Below are positions 20,522-32,200 of a DNA stretch of 64,000 bases, piece by piece. The position numbers were made by a program, and so were the translations under genes. Under the pieces are notes generated by a model. The model did not search any database and was not told the DNA's origin. It worked only from the letters and a program-made list of their open reading frames with translations. The stretch covers positions 496,001 to 560,000 of the forward strand of contig NC_092605.1 of assembly GCF_047663525.1 (NCBI RefSeq), written 5' to 3'. The DNA comes from Anas platyrhynchos (taxonomy: Eukaryota > Chordata > Aves > Anseriformes > Anatidae). Within the stretch, counting starts at the first letter, position 1, and each line of letters begins with the position of its first letter.

Positions 20522-21151
20522 TTAGAGGGGGGCATCGTACTGGTCCAGGAACTCCTTGATGGGGGCCGGCAGCTGAGTCATCTTCTCGTAGGAGTCCAGG
20601 TGCCCGTTGACGGTCTTGCGGCAGAGGTGCTGCAGAGTGGAGACGCTGGAGGAGAGCGGGCGGCTGAGCACCAGCGGGATCTTCTCGCCGCCCGAGTAGA
20701 TGTAGTAGGTGCGCTTGGGGTGCAGGCCCCCCCCCGGCTGCTCGGGGACGGCGCAGGGAGCGGGCGGCATGTAGTGATGGACCAGCTTGAGCACGCAGTC
20801 GAAGCGGGGCACGGGCTGGCTGCTGCGGGGGTCGCTCTGCAGGGAGAAGCTGCCCCCCTCGCACTGGATGCGCAGGTTCTTGGTGCCCGACTCCGTCTTG
20901 ACGCTGAGGGTGAAGAAGTGCCGCTGGTCCGAGCTGTCCCTGATGAGGAAGGTGCCGGCGGGCTCGGCGCTCAGCAGCAGGTTGGCCTCGCCGCCCGTCA
21001 CCGTGCTCCAGTAGAAGCCGCTCTCCTGCAGCTTGCGCACGGTGTTGACCACCAGCTGGTACTCGCTCTTGGAGCTGAACGTCTTCAGGCGCAGGCTGGT
21101 GTCGAGGGGGCGGCTCATCCCGGCGGTGGGGAACTTGCTGTGGGTGACCAT
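20522..21151 (-). CDS. SOCS3: Suppressor of cytokine signalling 3
   Basis: Cytoplasmic feedback inhibitor of JAK-STAT signalling. It binds phosphorylated receptors such as gp130, blocks JAK1/JAK2/TYK2, and recruits elongin B/C and cullin-5 for ubiquitination. The single coding exon encodes 209 residues. The kinase inhibitory region is at about 22-33 (LKTFSSKSEYQL, with the key Phe25), the SH2 domain at about 46-140 with FLIRDSS and phosphotyrosine-binding Arg71, and the C-terminal SOCS box at about 160-209 (BC-box around LQHLCRKTVNG, Cul5-box LPAPIKEFL). The start ATG has Kozak context GCCATGG. It is 16 residues shorter than the 225-residue human protein. The deficit lies in the proline-rich PEST loop between VLKLVHHYM and YYIYSGGEKIPL. 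The unspliced coding region, 5' UTR intron and flanking PGS1 all fit SOCS3. Confidence 0.98.
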   Translation of the reverse strand: MVTHSKFPTAGMSRPLDTSLRLKTFSSKSEYQLVVNTVRKLQESGFYWSTVTGGEANLLLSAEPAGTFLIRDSSDQRHFFTLSVKTESGTKNLRIQCEGGSFSLQSDPRSSQPVPRFDCVLKLVHHYMPPAPCAVPEQPGGGLHPKRTYYIYSGGEKIPLVLSRPLSSSVSTLQHLCRKTVNGHLDSYEKMTQLPAPIKEFLDQYDAPL

Positions 21152-21547
21152 GGCGCAGGGAGCCAGCTTTGCGCGCTCGGGGTGCTGCTGCCGGGAGCAG
21201 CGGCTGCTACACCATCACCTGCGGCGGACACGGCGGTGAGCGAGCGGCGGACCCTGCCCGGGGCACCCCCGGCCCCGCCGCCCCCGGGGCACGGCGCCCG
21301 CTCCCCTCCGCGGATGGCCGCGGCTCCGGTCCAGCCCCGGCCGTCCCTCGCGGGGGGCACCCCCGGCCGTCCCCCCGGTCCCCCCAGTTCCCCCGGTCCC
21401 TCCGCCTCCCCCCGATCCGATCCGATCCGGTCCCGTCCCGTCCCGCCCGGTCCCGTCCGTCCGTACCTGGGGCGCGGGTGCCGGTCTCGGCGGCGGCCGG
21501 GGCGCGGGGCGCGGGGCTCGGTGCGCGGCGGCGGGCGGCGGCGGAGC
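21152..21547 (-). other. SOCS3: SOCS3 5' UTR: non-coding exon 1 and short intron
   Basis: On the minus strand a donor CCAG|GTACGG ends a non-coding exon at 21467. An acceptor GCCGCAG| at 21219 starts the coding exon at 21218, giving an intron of about 250 bases. This matches the two-exon layout of mammalian SOCS3. The intron contains a pentamer-rich run of GATCC/GTCCC words (about 21417-21461). The transcription start is placed near 21545 from the TATA box. Confidence 0.7.
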
Positions 21548-21570
21548 TGCCGGGGCCGCCCGGGGAGGCC

Positions 21571-21628
21571 TCTTATAGCGGGCGGAGAGCCCGCCCTCGG
21601 GTTCCTGGAACTGCGCGGCTTCTTGTAA
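21571..21628 (-). promoter_or_regulatory. SOCS3: SOCS3 core promoter: TATA box and two STAT elements
   Basis: On the minus strand the order is TTACAAGAA (21620-21628), TTCCAGGAA (21602-21610), then TATAAG (21572-21577). Both nonamers are perfect TTMNNNGAA STAT sites. The same two sequences in the same order are the distal and proximal STAT elements described in the mouse Socs3 promoter. They explain induction by STAT3/STAT5 and hence the negative feedback loop. Confidence 0.85.
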
Positions 21629-21749
21629 CGCTCCCCGGCGCCCTCCCCGCGCCCCGCCCGGCTCGGCCCGGCTCGGCTCGCCGCCAGGCACCGCCGGCCC
21701 ATTCCGGGCAGCGCGGCCGCCCCCTCCCGCTCCCATTCATGCTCTTTCC

Positions 21750-23218
21750 TTCTAAGAAGAGGTGAGTCCCCGGCCAGCCCGGGGGCCGCTGCCCCCCGCC
21801 CGCTCCGCCCCCCCCCGCCCCGGGGCGCACGGCAGCGGGCGGGGGGCGACACGGCACCGAGTGGGGGGCGCACCCCCGGGCTGCTCCGGGGCGCGGGGAC
21901 CCCGAGAGCCGCAGCGGGACCCCCGCCCCGCGGCAGCCCCCCCGGACCGGCCCCCGGTGGGCGGCGGCGGGGGGCCCGGCCCGGCGCCCACCGCCCGGAG
22001 CCCCGCAGCGCCCCGGGGGGCGCGAGCCCTGCGGGGAGGGGGCCGCAGCCCCCCGGCGGATCGGGTGTCTGCGCCTCGCCGAGGTTATTTCAAGCACCAC
22101 ATTCCAGCCTGTGCTGGCCTCGGTTGCACTTCCCAGCAGACCTGCAGGGAAGAAAACCGCCCTCACTTCGCACGCTTGGGAACGACCGGGGTGACCCCCC
22201 CCCCGGCTGGGGCCCGGGGGCTCCGAGGGGCCGCCCAGCTCGCCCGGCCCGCAGCCCCCCCGAACCCCCCCCGGCCGGGACCAGCGCTGCCCGGCACCCC
22301 CGGGGCTCCGGGCGGCCGCGGCGCCGGTCTGCGGGGAGCCGCGGCGAGGCCGAGCGGCCACGGCCCTTGTCCCCCCTGGCCGGGAGCCCCGGGGCCGGTC
22401 CCGGGGGGCGTCCTCATCGCCTCGGGCCCGGCGGGCGGCGGTGCCGGCGCCCCGGGGGAGGGCAGAGCCCGGTTCGGGGGGGGGGGGGGCTGGGAGCCGG
22501 GCGGGGAGCGGCACCGGGACCCCCGGGGGGGCTTCCCCCGTTTATTTCGGGTGTTGTGAGCGGGCCCCGAGCACTGCGGGCTTGGCTCCGTCCTCGGGGC
22601 CCGCTTGGAGCCGCGGGGCTCGGCCCGGAGCCGCCGCTGCCAGGCAGGGGCCGAGCGGCGCGGGGCGGTTCTGGGAAGCGAGGCTGCGGGGAAGCCGCGG
22701 GGCTGAGCTGCGAACGGGCTCTGGAGCCCTGCCTGGGGCGGGGAGGGGCCGGGAGGCTCCGGCACGGCCGGGCCCAGCGGCGGCTCCTCCCGGGATGGGA
22801 CGGGGGCGGCCCCCAGCCCCCTGCCCCCAGCCCCCAGCCCCCAGCCCCCGGCCCCCTGCCCAGCCCGGGGGGGCTCCCCCGGGGCCCCTCCTCGCCCGGC
22901 CGGGCCCGGGGCAGCCTCGTGTGGGGGGGGGGACGGTGTCGGGGGGGGGGGCGCTCCCCGCACAGCCCCGGGCCCGGGGGGGCCCTGCCGGGATGGGGGG
23001 GGGGGGGCGCAGCCAGACGGGGCCGTGCACCGGGGGGGGAACCGGGCACGGCTCGGGGCGTGCGGCCGCGGCCCGTGGGGACGGCGCGGCCCGGGGGGTG
23101 CGGGGCCGGGGGACACTGAGTGGGGGGGGGCACTGAGAGGGGGTCGGGGCCGAGCCCCGGGGCCGGGGGCGACCGGCGCGGCGCGGGCAGCCCGGAAGCG
23201 GAAGCGCGTGGCGGGCGC
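21750..23218. promoter_or_regulatory. CpG island between divergent SOCS3 and PGS1
   Basis: About 1.5 kb of extreme G+C and CpG density separates the SOCS3 start (minus) from the PGS1 start (plus). A 90-base AT-richer notch at 22080-22170 includes GAGGTTATTTCAAGCACCAC. Long G or C runs occur (22482-22492, 22922-22955, 22993-23010). CCGGAAG (ETS-type) near 23191 lies close to the PGS1 start. No exon of a third gene is evident. Confidence 0.65.
22811..22862 (+). repeat. CCCCCAG tandem repeat
   Basis: About six imperfect copies of a 7-base unit (CCCCCAG/CCCCCTG) inside the CpG island. Simple sequence. Confidence 0.75.
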
Positions 23219-23232
23219 GTTGCCATGGCAAC
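23219..23232. promoter_or_regulatory. PGS1: Perfect palindromic RFX X-box at PGS1 start
   Basis: GTTGCCATGGCAAC is a 14-base perfect palindrome and the ideal RFX-dimer site. The first in-frame ATG of PGS1 (23225) is its centre. A second ATG 36 bases on, in TGATGGCGGC (YY1-like), matches the human start. The element is either 5' UTR/promoter sequence or both regulatory and coding. Confidence 0.6.
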
Positions 23233-26200
23233 GGGCGGAAGCGGAAGGCGCGCGGGGCTGATGGCGGCGGCGGCGGGGGGCGCGGCGCTGTGGCGGCGGC
23301 TGTCGGCGTGGCTGCCGCGGGGCCGCCTGGGCCTGGCCGCGCTGCTCGGCCGCCTCTCCGACCGCCTGTCCCGCGGCCGCGACCGCCGCGCCCGCAGGTA
23401 AGGAGCCCGGCCCAAGGGGGGGGCCGGTTCCGTGGTCCCCGTGGTCCCGTTACCGCCGATCCGGGCCTGCTGGCGGCTGCCGGGCCTGTACGAGACCGCC
23501 GGGAGCGGCCCCCGGAGCCGCCCTGGCCCGGTCCCCCCCCGGCCTCCCGGGCACCGCTCGGGGCCTGCGGGGAGCGGCGGGCGCGGGGCCGGCCCTGGCG
23601 GGGCCGAAACCCGAGGCTGCCCCCGCCGCTACCGGGCAGAGGAGGCCGCGTGCTGCAGAACCGCGCCCCGGGGCAGGGCCGGTCGGACAGGGCGGTTTGA
23701 CAGAACCCCTGAATAAAGAGGGGCCTCGGGCACCCGCGGGCACGGCTCCTGCCCCTCGTGGTGCGGGCGGCAGCGGGGCCCTGTCCGGGGCGGGTTTGTT
23801 TCAGTGCCCCCGGTGCAGCCGCCCCCGCGAGGTCATCGGGGTTGTGTGGGGGGCAGCTCCGGTGGCACCGTGCCTGTCCCCCCTTCCCTGCGGGCAGCAG
23901 ATGCGTGGTGGCCGCGCTCGCTGTCCCAGAGCTCTGTGTTTGCCCAGCGTCTGCTGCTTCCCCTTGGCAAGCCGAGGAGGTGGTTTTCCAACTTCTCGTT
24001 TGGTTTGATCGGGGTTTGTTAGCGCAGACAAATTGCTGAACTGAGCCCTGGAAAGGCCTGACGGAATCTGACAAAGGTGAGCAGCGCGTGGATCCCCCGC
24101 GGCGGCTGTGGGTGAAAGGACAGCGCCAGATCCTGCAGTTTCACTTCACCTCGGGCTCTGAGGATGAGGTTTTACAGAGAATAAATGTTTCAGCTCCAGC
24201 ATGAGTTGGTACCAAAACCGCAGCTTTTAAAAATAGAACATGCGAAAAAAAATCCCTCGTTTATATTTAGGGTCAGCTTCTTATGTAGAAAAGATCTGAG
24301 GTGGTTCCTCTTGGTTCTGTTTTCTCTTTCCGGTTAACGCGATGATGTGGAATCCGCGGGAAGGGTTTCCCCCCGCCGCTGGTTTCTGTTTCTCTGAAAG
24401 CTTCCTTTGTTGAAGTGTGGAATTTTGACGATTTCTTCATAATGTGACAGGGTTTCTATTGTCGTGTGCTGCTGAAGGATTGTGTTACACTCAGGCTGGT
24501 GCTTGAGCTTTTTGCAGTCACTTTTGGGTAGAAGTTGCTGCTTTGGTGAGCGGCTGCTGTGCCGTTGTTAGTGCTGGCTGGGGCAAAATACTGCTTTCTG
24601 TGATCATTGTACGAGTCTTGGGCGCGTGACGCTAAATGAGTTCAAACAGTTCTGTCTTGGATTACCAGCTCAAACACAGCAGGGATCTCTAAAGCACGGA
24701 GGGAGTTTGGTTAGCGGGTAGCAGCACCCGCACAGAATTCATCTGACTGTAAGCTGCTGGTGCTGCAGGCGCAGAGGAGCCCACGAGCCGAGTGTTGGCC
24801 TGGTGGAGCGAGGGTGTGGGTGAGGCTGCAGCTCGGGAAATGGCTTGGAATCCTGCTTTAGGAAAGGGGGTTCTCAGCCTTCTGCGAGGGCAATCGGTCA
24901 GCTCTGGCCAGTGGAGCAATAAGGAAAACAGCTCTTTTTTCCTGCTGATCAATTATTGTCATATAATGCCTAAAAAATTGCTACTGTTACCTCGGTGGGA
25001 ATAATCGTAGAGAACATAATTTGCAATCTGCAGGGCGAGGCTCTAGTCCTGAGTTTGTTACTGCTCAGTGAGCTGCGTGCTTTGTTTTCACAGAGTGTGT
25101 GGGGATGCTAATTTGAATTCAGGGCGCTCGGGCGTCCTGGCTCCATTCGCCATACGCCCTGGAACGATAAAGGGATGGTGGGACCCTGGGCCCATACGTG
25201 GCCGGCGCCTTGAGACATGAGCTGGGCAAGGTCCCAATCAAGTTCTGTAAAAATGGACTTGTGTGGGCTTAAAAACCAGCACTTCTGGTATTCCTTTTCT
25301 GCGTTGAAAAAAAAAAAAACGAACTTTTTTTTCCTCCATCTCCTACGGGAGATTTCTGTTGTTCACAGCTGAACTGCGTAATCTGTAAAATTTACGGGTG
25401 TCCAGTCTGAGCCTAGTCCCCGTGATCTGTTGAAAGACACAATCCCAGGAATTCTTGCACAAACTGACTCAGACCTTTGTTGCAATGAATAGTCAGTGAC
25501 AAACTAGTGGATTTTCCAGGAAACACAACTACAAAGTGTCTGGCTTCTGCGTAAGGGTACTCGGAAACCTTGTGAAGATCCAGTGTTTTATCATGAAGCA
25601 GTTGGGTGAAATCATCTTCCTGGAATCTGTGGTCATCTGGGCTTTGGATTATGGTAAAACCTAAAAGTTCCTCCTAACGAATTCTGGTAAAGGTCGTTAT
25701 CAAGTTTCTCCTTGGTTTGTGGTGATGGCAGAATGCGCTGGGGTGGGCCGCAGGCTGGTGGTTGCCTCCTGGCCCCGCGGGACCTGGCGCTCCTCTGGGA
25801 CGAGGCAGCCGCCCCCGTGCTGGCCTGACCGAAGCCGGGCTCTCGCGAGGAGGTTTCGCAGTCCCAGACCCTTTCTGTCGGCTCTGGGGAGGCAGTTGGG
25901 TCACTCGCTCTTTGATTCCTGGACCTCATGGGAGTTGTTGCTGCTAATTGTGCTGAAATGTGGTTTTGTCATGTGGACAGGCTCCTACCGGGGGTTTTTG
26001 TGTGACTTGATGATCTTGCATGCATGCGGAGCCTCCAGAGGAGAAAAACACCATTTCCTTCTTGCCATCCCCCTGAGCGGGACTCCTGGCAGTAAGTCGG
26101 TTTCTTCGAGTGACTTCAGAGCAATGCAGTTTGTTCTGGAATCTCTTCTTGAAGAACGAGCCTCCTGCTGGTGCCTCGACTTCCCCGTCACTTGGAAGTC

Positions 26201-29200
26201 TGTGGCAGGAGCGGTGTCCTGCCAGGGCAGCACGGCTGAGTGGGGCTGAGTCGGGCTGTGCCTTGCCTTGTGCCCCCCGAGACACGCTGCCCGTGAGCAG
26301 TGCTCTGGTGCTGTGCCTTTTGCTGGGACTGCGTTCAGGCACTTCGCATGTTCGGGATCTTCTTTTGGATGAGTTTGAGGGCTTGAGGCTTGTTCCTTTG
26401 TTTCATCGAGGAACTTTTAGAGCAGTGTGCCTTGTTCTGAAACATCTTTACTTGAAGTAGAAACTGGTGAGCCTTAGCCCAGCTGAGAGCTAAGCTAGAC
26501 ATAGAAATCACAGTTAACCACGGAAAAACCATGCGTGTGTGATTGAGATTGAGGCAGAATTCAGAAGCGATTGGTTCCGGGGATGGCTGGCAGCCCCAGC
26601 AGCACCGGACTCCTGGTCTGGGGGTGTCTGGAAGAGCTGGCAGCTCAGTCTCTTAAGCTTCTAGCCCCTGTCCTGTTCTGAGTGAGCTGTTTCCCCCTGC
26701 CTCCCCTGCTGGTTAGGGGCAGGAGCCGAGGATGTTCAGATCTGTTCTGTCCCCTGTTGTGTATGTTTTCTATCCCAGATTTGGTTTTGATGAATCTGCT
26801 GGAAGTATGGGAAGGGCGTTCTTGCTATTGTGAACCCTTCCGATGTATTGGCCCTGCTTGTGGCTCTTCCTTTACCTCCTTGGAGGCTGTTTGTGGGAAG
26901 CAAAGGCTGTGTCACACAGAACTCCCCCACCTCTCTTTTCACAGATCCTCATGGCTTCTCCTAGCCCCGCTGCTCACCCCTCCTGTCCCTGTGGTCACTG
27001 CCCCGCCGTGCTCCCTGTGTCCGGAAGGAGCACACAGGTTCCAGTGGATCAGGAACCTGGTGCCAGAGTTTGGGATCTCCAGCTCTCACGTCAAGGTGCT
27101 TTCATCCCCGGCTGAATTCTATGAACTCTTGAAGGTCAGTTGTGGGTTCCAAGCACGAAAGGGTTTTGGGAACTGCAGTGGTTATGGGCAGTCACAGGCA
27201 GGTCAGCGCGAAGGAGCAGCTGCAGGTTAATAATCCTGCCTTCTGCGTGAAACACGATTGCTGTCAGCACTAGGTCAGGTCGGCCAGGCTGGGTCTCGCT
27301 GAGTCTTAAAAACTGTCAAGGGCAGAGATTCCGCCCCTCAGTAACCAGTTCCAGTGTTGGGCCATCTTAGTTGTTTATTATTATTATTATTATTTTTGTG
27401 TCCAACCTGAACTTTCCAAAGCACTGTCTGTGGCTACCATATGTATATATAAATATTTATATGACTGTAACTACAAAGAAAAACTTGCCTCTGTCTTTGT
27501 AACTGCTCCTCAAGTAGCTGTAAGCTGCTGCTAGGTGACTCCTGGCCTTCTCTCTGCCACACTCAGCAAGCACAGCTCCCTCAGTCCCTCCCAAAGGTCT
27601 CTGGTCGGTACAGGGTGAGTCCTGTAACTCTGCATCTCGCAGGTGAGTAGCGGGACTGAGGGGAGAATTCCAGCTCAGTTGCTTGAGTCTTTTCACGACG
27701 TGTATGTAAAGGAAGTTCAAGTCATTCTGGAACATGATTTAGAAGGTTGCAGTAAGCTGTTGGAGAGCAAGACTTCAGGGTCATGGAATAACACAACAAA
27801 CGACTTGAGGTTGGGAAAGACCTCTGGAGGTCTGATCCCTCCCACAGAACAGGAACAGCTTTGAGTTTAGATCCAGCTAGGTTCTGGCCAGTTCACAGGG
27901 CGGGCTATGGAGAATTAAAGCAGTTGCAGAATGAAAACTGGGATTGCCAGTGTGATAGTGATACATTCCAAAGGCTGCGGCTGGGGCTGTGTAACTGCTC
28001 TTGTGTTTAATAGTTTTAAGTGTAGGGAATGCGTTCCTCAGCTTCCCAAAAGCACTTCAGCTTTTGGATGCAGCAGCGGTGCTGATCCTGCTCTGGAAAG
28101 ACCCGAGTGTTTTACATCCTTGCTGTCAGTGTGTTGGTGTTTCTGTGCAGACTGTGGTGATCTGGCAAAGTGCTCCTCCTCAGGGGGAACCACGGCTTTT
28201 CTGTGGTTTGAATTGTTAGCTCCTAGTGATCACAGCGATCGAGGATGAACCTGAATTTATTTTCTGCTCCTCTCAGGTGCAGATAAAAACAGCCAAGCAG
28301 CGAGTGGTGATGGCTTCACTGTACCTGGGAACAGGGCTCCTCGAGCAGGAGCTGGTGAGTGTGGGAAGGGATTGGGAAGGGGTGAAAATGAATGCAGAAA
28401 GAAAATGCCTACCCTTGCAAAAACATTTACATACATTTTCTCCTCTCCTTGAGAGCTTTCTCACGGTTCCTGGCTGTGTTTGTGTCCTTGTACTTGGGAT
28501 GGAGAAGGGAGGTGTAGGCAGTTTTTTCTAAGCCCAGTACAGAGCCAAGTAACTCATGAATGTTTTCATGGGGTAATGAGCCTGGATATTTCAGACTGCT
28601 AGAGGTTACTGGCATAGTGTTCAAAGGGTTTTTGAAGAACTGTGGGATCACGGGTGATTTTTTTTTTCCTTGCCATTTTTCTTGAACATGATTAAAGTTG
28701 TATGTATTTAGTGCTGTGTTTTATCCTGCAAATGGTGAGTTCTGACGCGTTGCTAGCTCTTTGCATTTAAGACAGAGGTCAGTTTTGCTTCATGTTGTTT
28801 ACCTTTTCTGTTTCCTGTCCTTCCCTCGAGAAACAAAAGCATTCCCTAAGTCCTTTAGGGAGAAGCCTGACCTTGGCCAAATTCTTATGTTTGAATTCAG
28901 ATTCTGTAGCAGGGTAAAGGTGGATGGAGTCCTGAGCAGCATTTTATGCCTGTCTTTGTCTGGGCTTGCACACAGGATTTGAATTTGCATGTGACAAACA
29001 GCCTCAAGGTTAAGGAATAAAACCGCCTCTGTATCGTTTGTGAACTCTCCCAAGGTTTTCCTTTGGTAACACAAATCTGCAGTTTGGGAATGACGTTGGA
29101 ACTTTTTCTGCTAAAATTAATTGCTGTTCAGAGCCCTGAGTGTATGCACATAGAACTGATGCCCTTTCATATGCTGCTCTAGGCTGATAGAGTAGGATGC

Positions 29201-32200
29201 CAGTCTGACAGATGCAGAGTGTAAACCACAGTGTTTTGCATGACTAGGAAAGACTTAGAGTAGGGTGTGGAAACTTTCGTGACCACTGACTCCTGGTTTC
29301 TGAACACTTTCCTTATAAAGCTTCGTTTGTGTTCTGTAATGAGTGGTACAATCTCTCTGCGCAGGTGGATTGCTTAGAAGAAACACTGGAGAAATCATTG
29401 CAAGCAAAAGAATCACCAGACCTCAGAGTTTCCATTCTTCTTGACTACACCAGGGGGTCTCGGGGTAGGTATTATGATGCTCTGCTTTCTTTGAAGGCTT
29501 GTTCTATAGTTGTACCGGACGTGCTGTCATTTTTAAGAGAGAGGCTGCCTTGGCTGGTTGGACCTGCAGGCTTAAATCACATCTGTTTCAAAACCTGTCC
29601 CCTTGTATACCAGTAACTGCACGTTCCCAGAAAATCTTCAGGATGAGCAGCTTTTTTAAAGGAAATAGGTGTTTGGCCCAGTGATCTTCTGGCTCCTGAC
29701 TGTGCTCTGTGCAACTTGTTCTTTCTTGCTTGTTCAGTTCACTTGTCAGCACATTTGCCCTTATCCATCATGCTCTTATGTTTTCATTTTTAAAGGGTAG
29801 TGGGGGAATTGTTGGAAGCAGCAGTACACTTAACCTTTTGTGGTGACTCCTTGTAGCACGTGTTATTAGTGCTGGGTGTGGGCAGTGTCAGTCCTGCCCA
29901 TCATTTGCAAGGCCCATTCATCAACAAACGTACAGGTCTGGATATTTTGATATTGACATAAGTGTAAATGAAAGTGATTTTTTAAAAAAAAAAAGTTAGG
30001 CACCTGCAGATGAGGCAGGTGCTCATTCTGTAAGCAGCTCCTAGCTGAGGAGTTGTGCCATGCCAAGGTGTGATCCCGTGTGTGTAACTCCTGTATCTCC
30101 CAGGCAGGAAGAACTCTCGGACAATGCTAATTCCACTGCTGCAGCGATTCCCCGAACAAGTCCGTGTTTCCCTCTTCCACACCCCAAACCTGCGTGGACT
30201 TCTCAAGCTCCTGATTCCGGAGCGTTTTAATGAGACCATTGGGCTGCAGCACATCAAGGTCTATCTCTTTGATGATAATGTGATCCTGAGCGGGTGAGTC
30301 CTTGCCTCTCCAGGCCTTTCTGTGATTCATTTAGCTGAGGTTTTGATGCAAGGTATGCATACCACTGGTATTGTCTGAACTTCAGTATTTGCATCTGTTT
30401 TTTTCTGTAATGATCATAGCAATGCTCTTCTGATATGGAAGAGCAACCATAGGTCTGTCACACGAGATTCTCATAAGAAAGACAGCCTTTTTCAAAAAAC
30501 AAAAACAAAACAAAACAAAATCTTCAAGATTCAAAAGGAAATGGCCAGTTTGTGCTTTAGTCTTGTTGTATGTGGAGTGTGATCTGCAGCTTCAGCTGGG
30601 GCATTCAGGATCACAAGTATATGCTCTGTTCTGGAACTCAGCTCTCCTTTTTCTCTCCTAGTGCAAACCTGAGTGATTTGTACTTCACCAATCGTCAGGA
30701 CCGCTATGTTCTCCTGCAGGACTCTCCTGAGATTGCAGACTTCTTCACGGAGCTAGTGGATGCAATTGGAGATGTGTCTCTGCAATTACAGCAGGATGAT
30801 ACAGTCCAGATGATGGAGGGGATGGTGCACCCGTACCAAGGTAGGAGGGAGTCTCCCTGTCTGGTTGGGTAATAGGATCCAGAGGAGAGCCAGCATTTTA
30901 TTTAAGGAGGATGTGAACTCTATCCATTTGTGAACTGTAGAGCGTCTGACCTCTGTTTACAGGCTGTGGGGCATCCCATTTCTGTGCCATCCATTATGAA
31001 AAACAAGGTTGCTAGAGTTTTGCAACGGAATCTATCAGGATGTTTGTAGCACAGTTCCTAGCTGCCTTTGAAACATCTGTTTCTCAGACATAGAGGAGAA
31101 AGTTGTTTGATTTTTGTGTCAAAAAACTCCTTTTTGTTCTGATATTGATGTCCTGTCATTAGCGTTTCCTGCTATGTCATAGGTGGTGCATAGCTCGGAA
31201 CTATTAGGTCCTAAATGCGACCTGTCCTGGCTTTCCTGCAGGGGACAAGGTGGCTTACTGTGAGATAGCAAATCGCAGGGTCATGGAAGTGATCAACTCT
31301 GCCAGGACACGACAAGAACTCCTGCATGCAAAGACTTTCCACAGCAGCCAGCAAAGCAACTCCTTGTTATCCCAGCAAGGCTCTCAAGCATCTGGGGATC
31401 TGAAACCAGAACCTGACACCTGGATTTATCCCTTAATCCAAATGAAACCTTTTGGCATTCAAATAGACGAGATGGTCACAGAGACGCTGCTGACAGAGGC
31501 TGAGCGGGATGCCAGGATATACCTCACCACTGGCTACTTCAACCTGACGCAAGCTTACATGGACCTCATTCTGGGCACTCGGGCAGAGTATCGGATTCTC
31601 CTGGCCTCACCAGAGGTGAATGGCTTTTTTGGTGCCAAAGGGGTGGCAGGCGCCATCCCTGCTGCCTATGTTTACATAGAACACCAGTTTTACAGTGAGG
31701 TCTGCTACCTTCACCAACAGGAGAGGGTCCAGCTGCAGGAGTACTCGAGGGCTGGGTGGACTTTCCATGCCAAAGGTAAGATGCCCATTTCTCAAGGGGA
31801 CTCATTCAGAACGCATGTGAGCCTTTCCATATGCTTGGGGTGTGTGACTAGTGAGGGGATGGCTGGGTGCTGAGCCTGGATTTAACCGCCAGATTACTCA
31901 TCCAGGGCTCGAACACTTGGCTTGCACAAACCTGAGTGTTTGGATCACTCAGGAGACAGCTATGCAGAGTCATGTCTTGCCTCAAATGCAGTTAATTTAA
32001 AAATGAAAACAGTTTCTGCCATCATAGTCTTCTGTGGAAGACTCCAGTTTCCTTCTTACTTGATGGAAAGAAAAGGCATAACTTTCACCAGCCCCTCACC
32101 ACCTTGACCAGAGCATAAATATTTTCCCTCGGCTGGTTGTTGCTGGTTGTCTCTAAATTTGACTGTTCTCTTCTACGTGACGCTGTAGGAACCGCTTGGC

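Noticed and set aside
20468..21628. 386-codon plus-strand frame across SOCS3
   Set aside because: It is the antisense shadow of the SOCS3 coding exon and its GC-rich promoter.
22414..24074. Long minus-strand frames opposite the PGS1 start
   Set aside because: Low-complexity Pro/Arg/Gly translation of a CpG island with no splice structure or similarity.
26110..26460. 116-codon plus-strand frame in PGS1 intron 1
   Set aside because: No known domain and the PGS1 exons splice cleanly around it. Kept only as part of the duplication finding.
27250..27905. One intact CR1 element
   Set aside because: The two pieces are in the reverse order expected for one copy, are diverged, and lack any reverse-transcriptase frame. 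They are separate relics.
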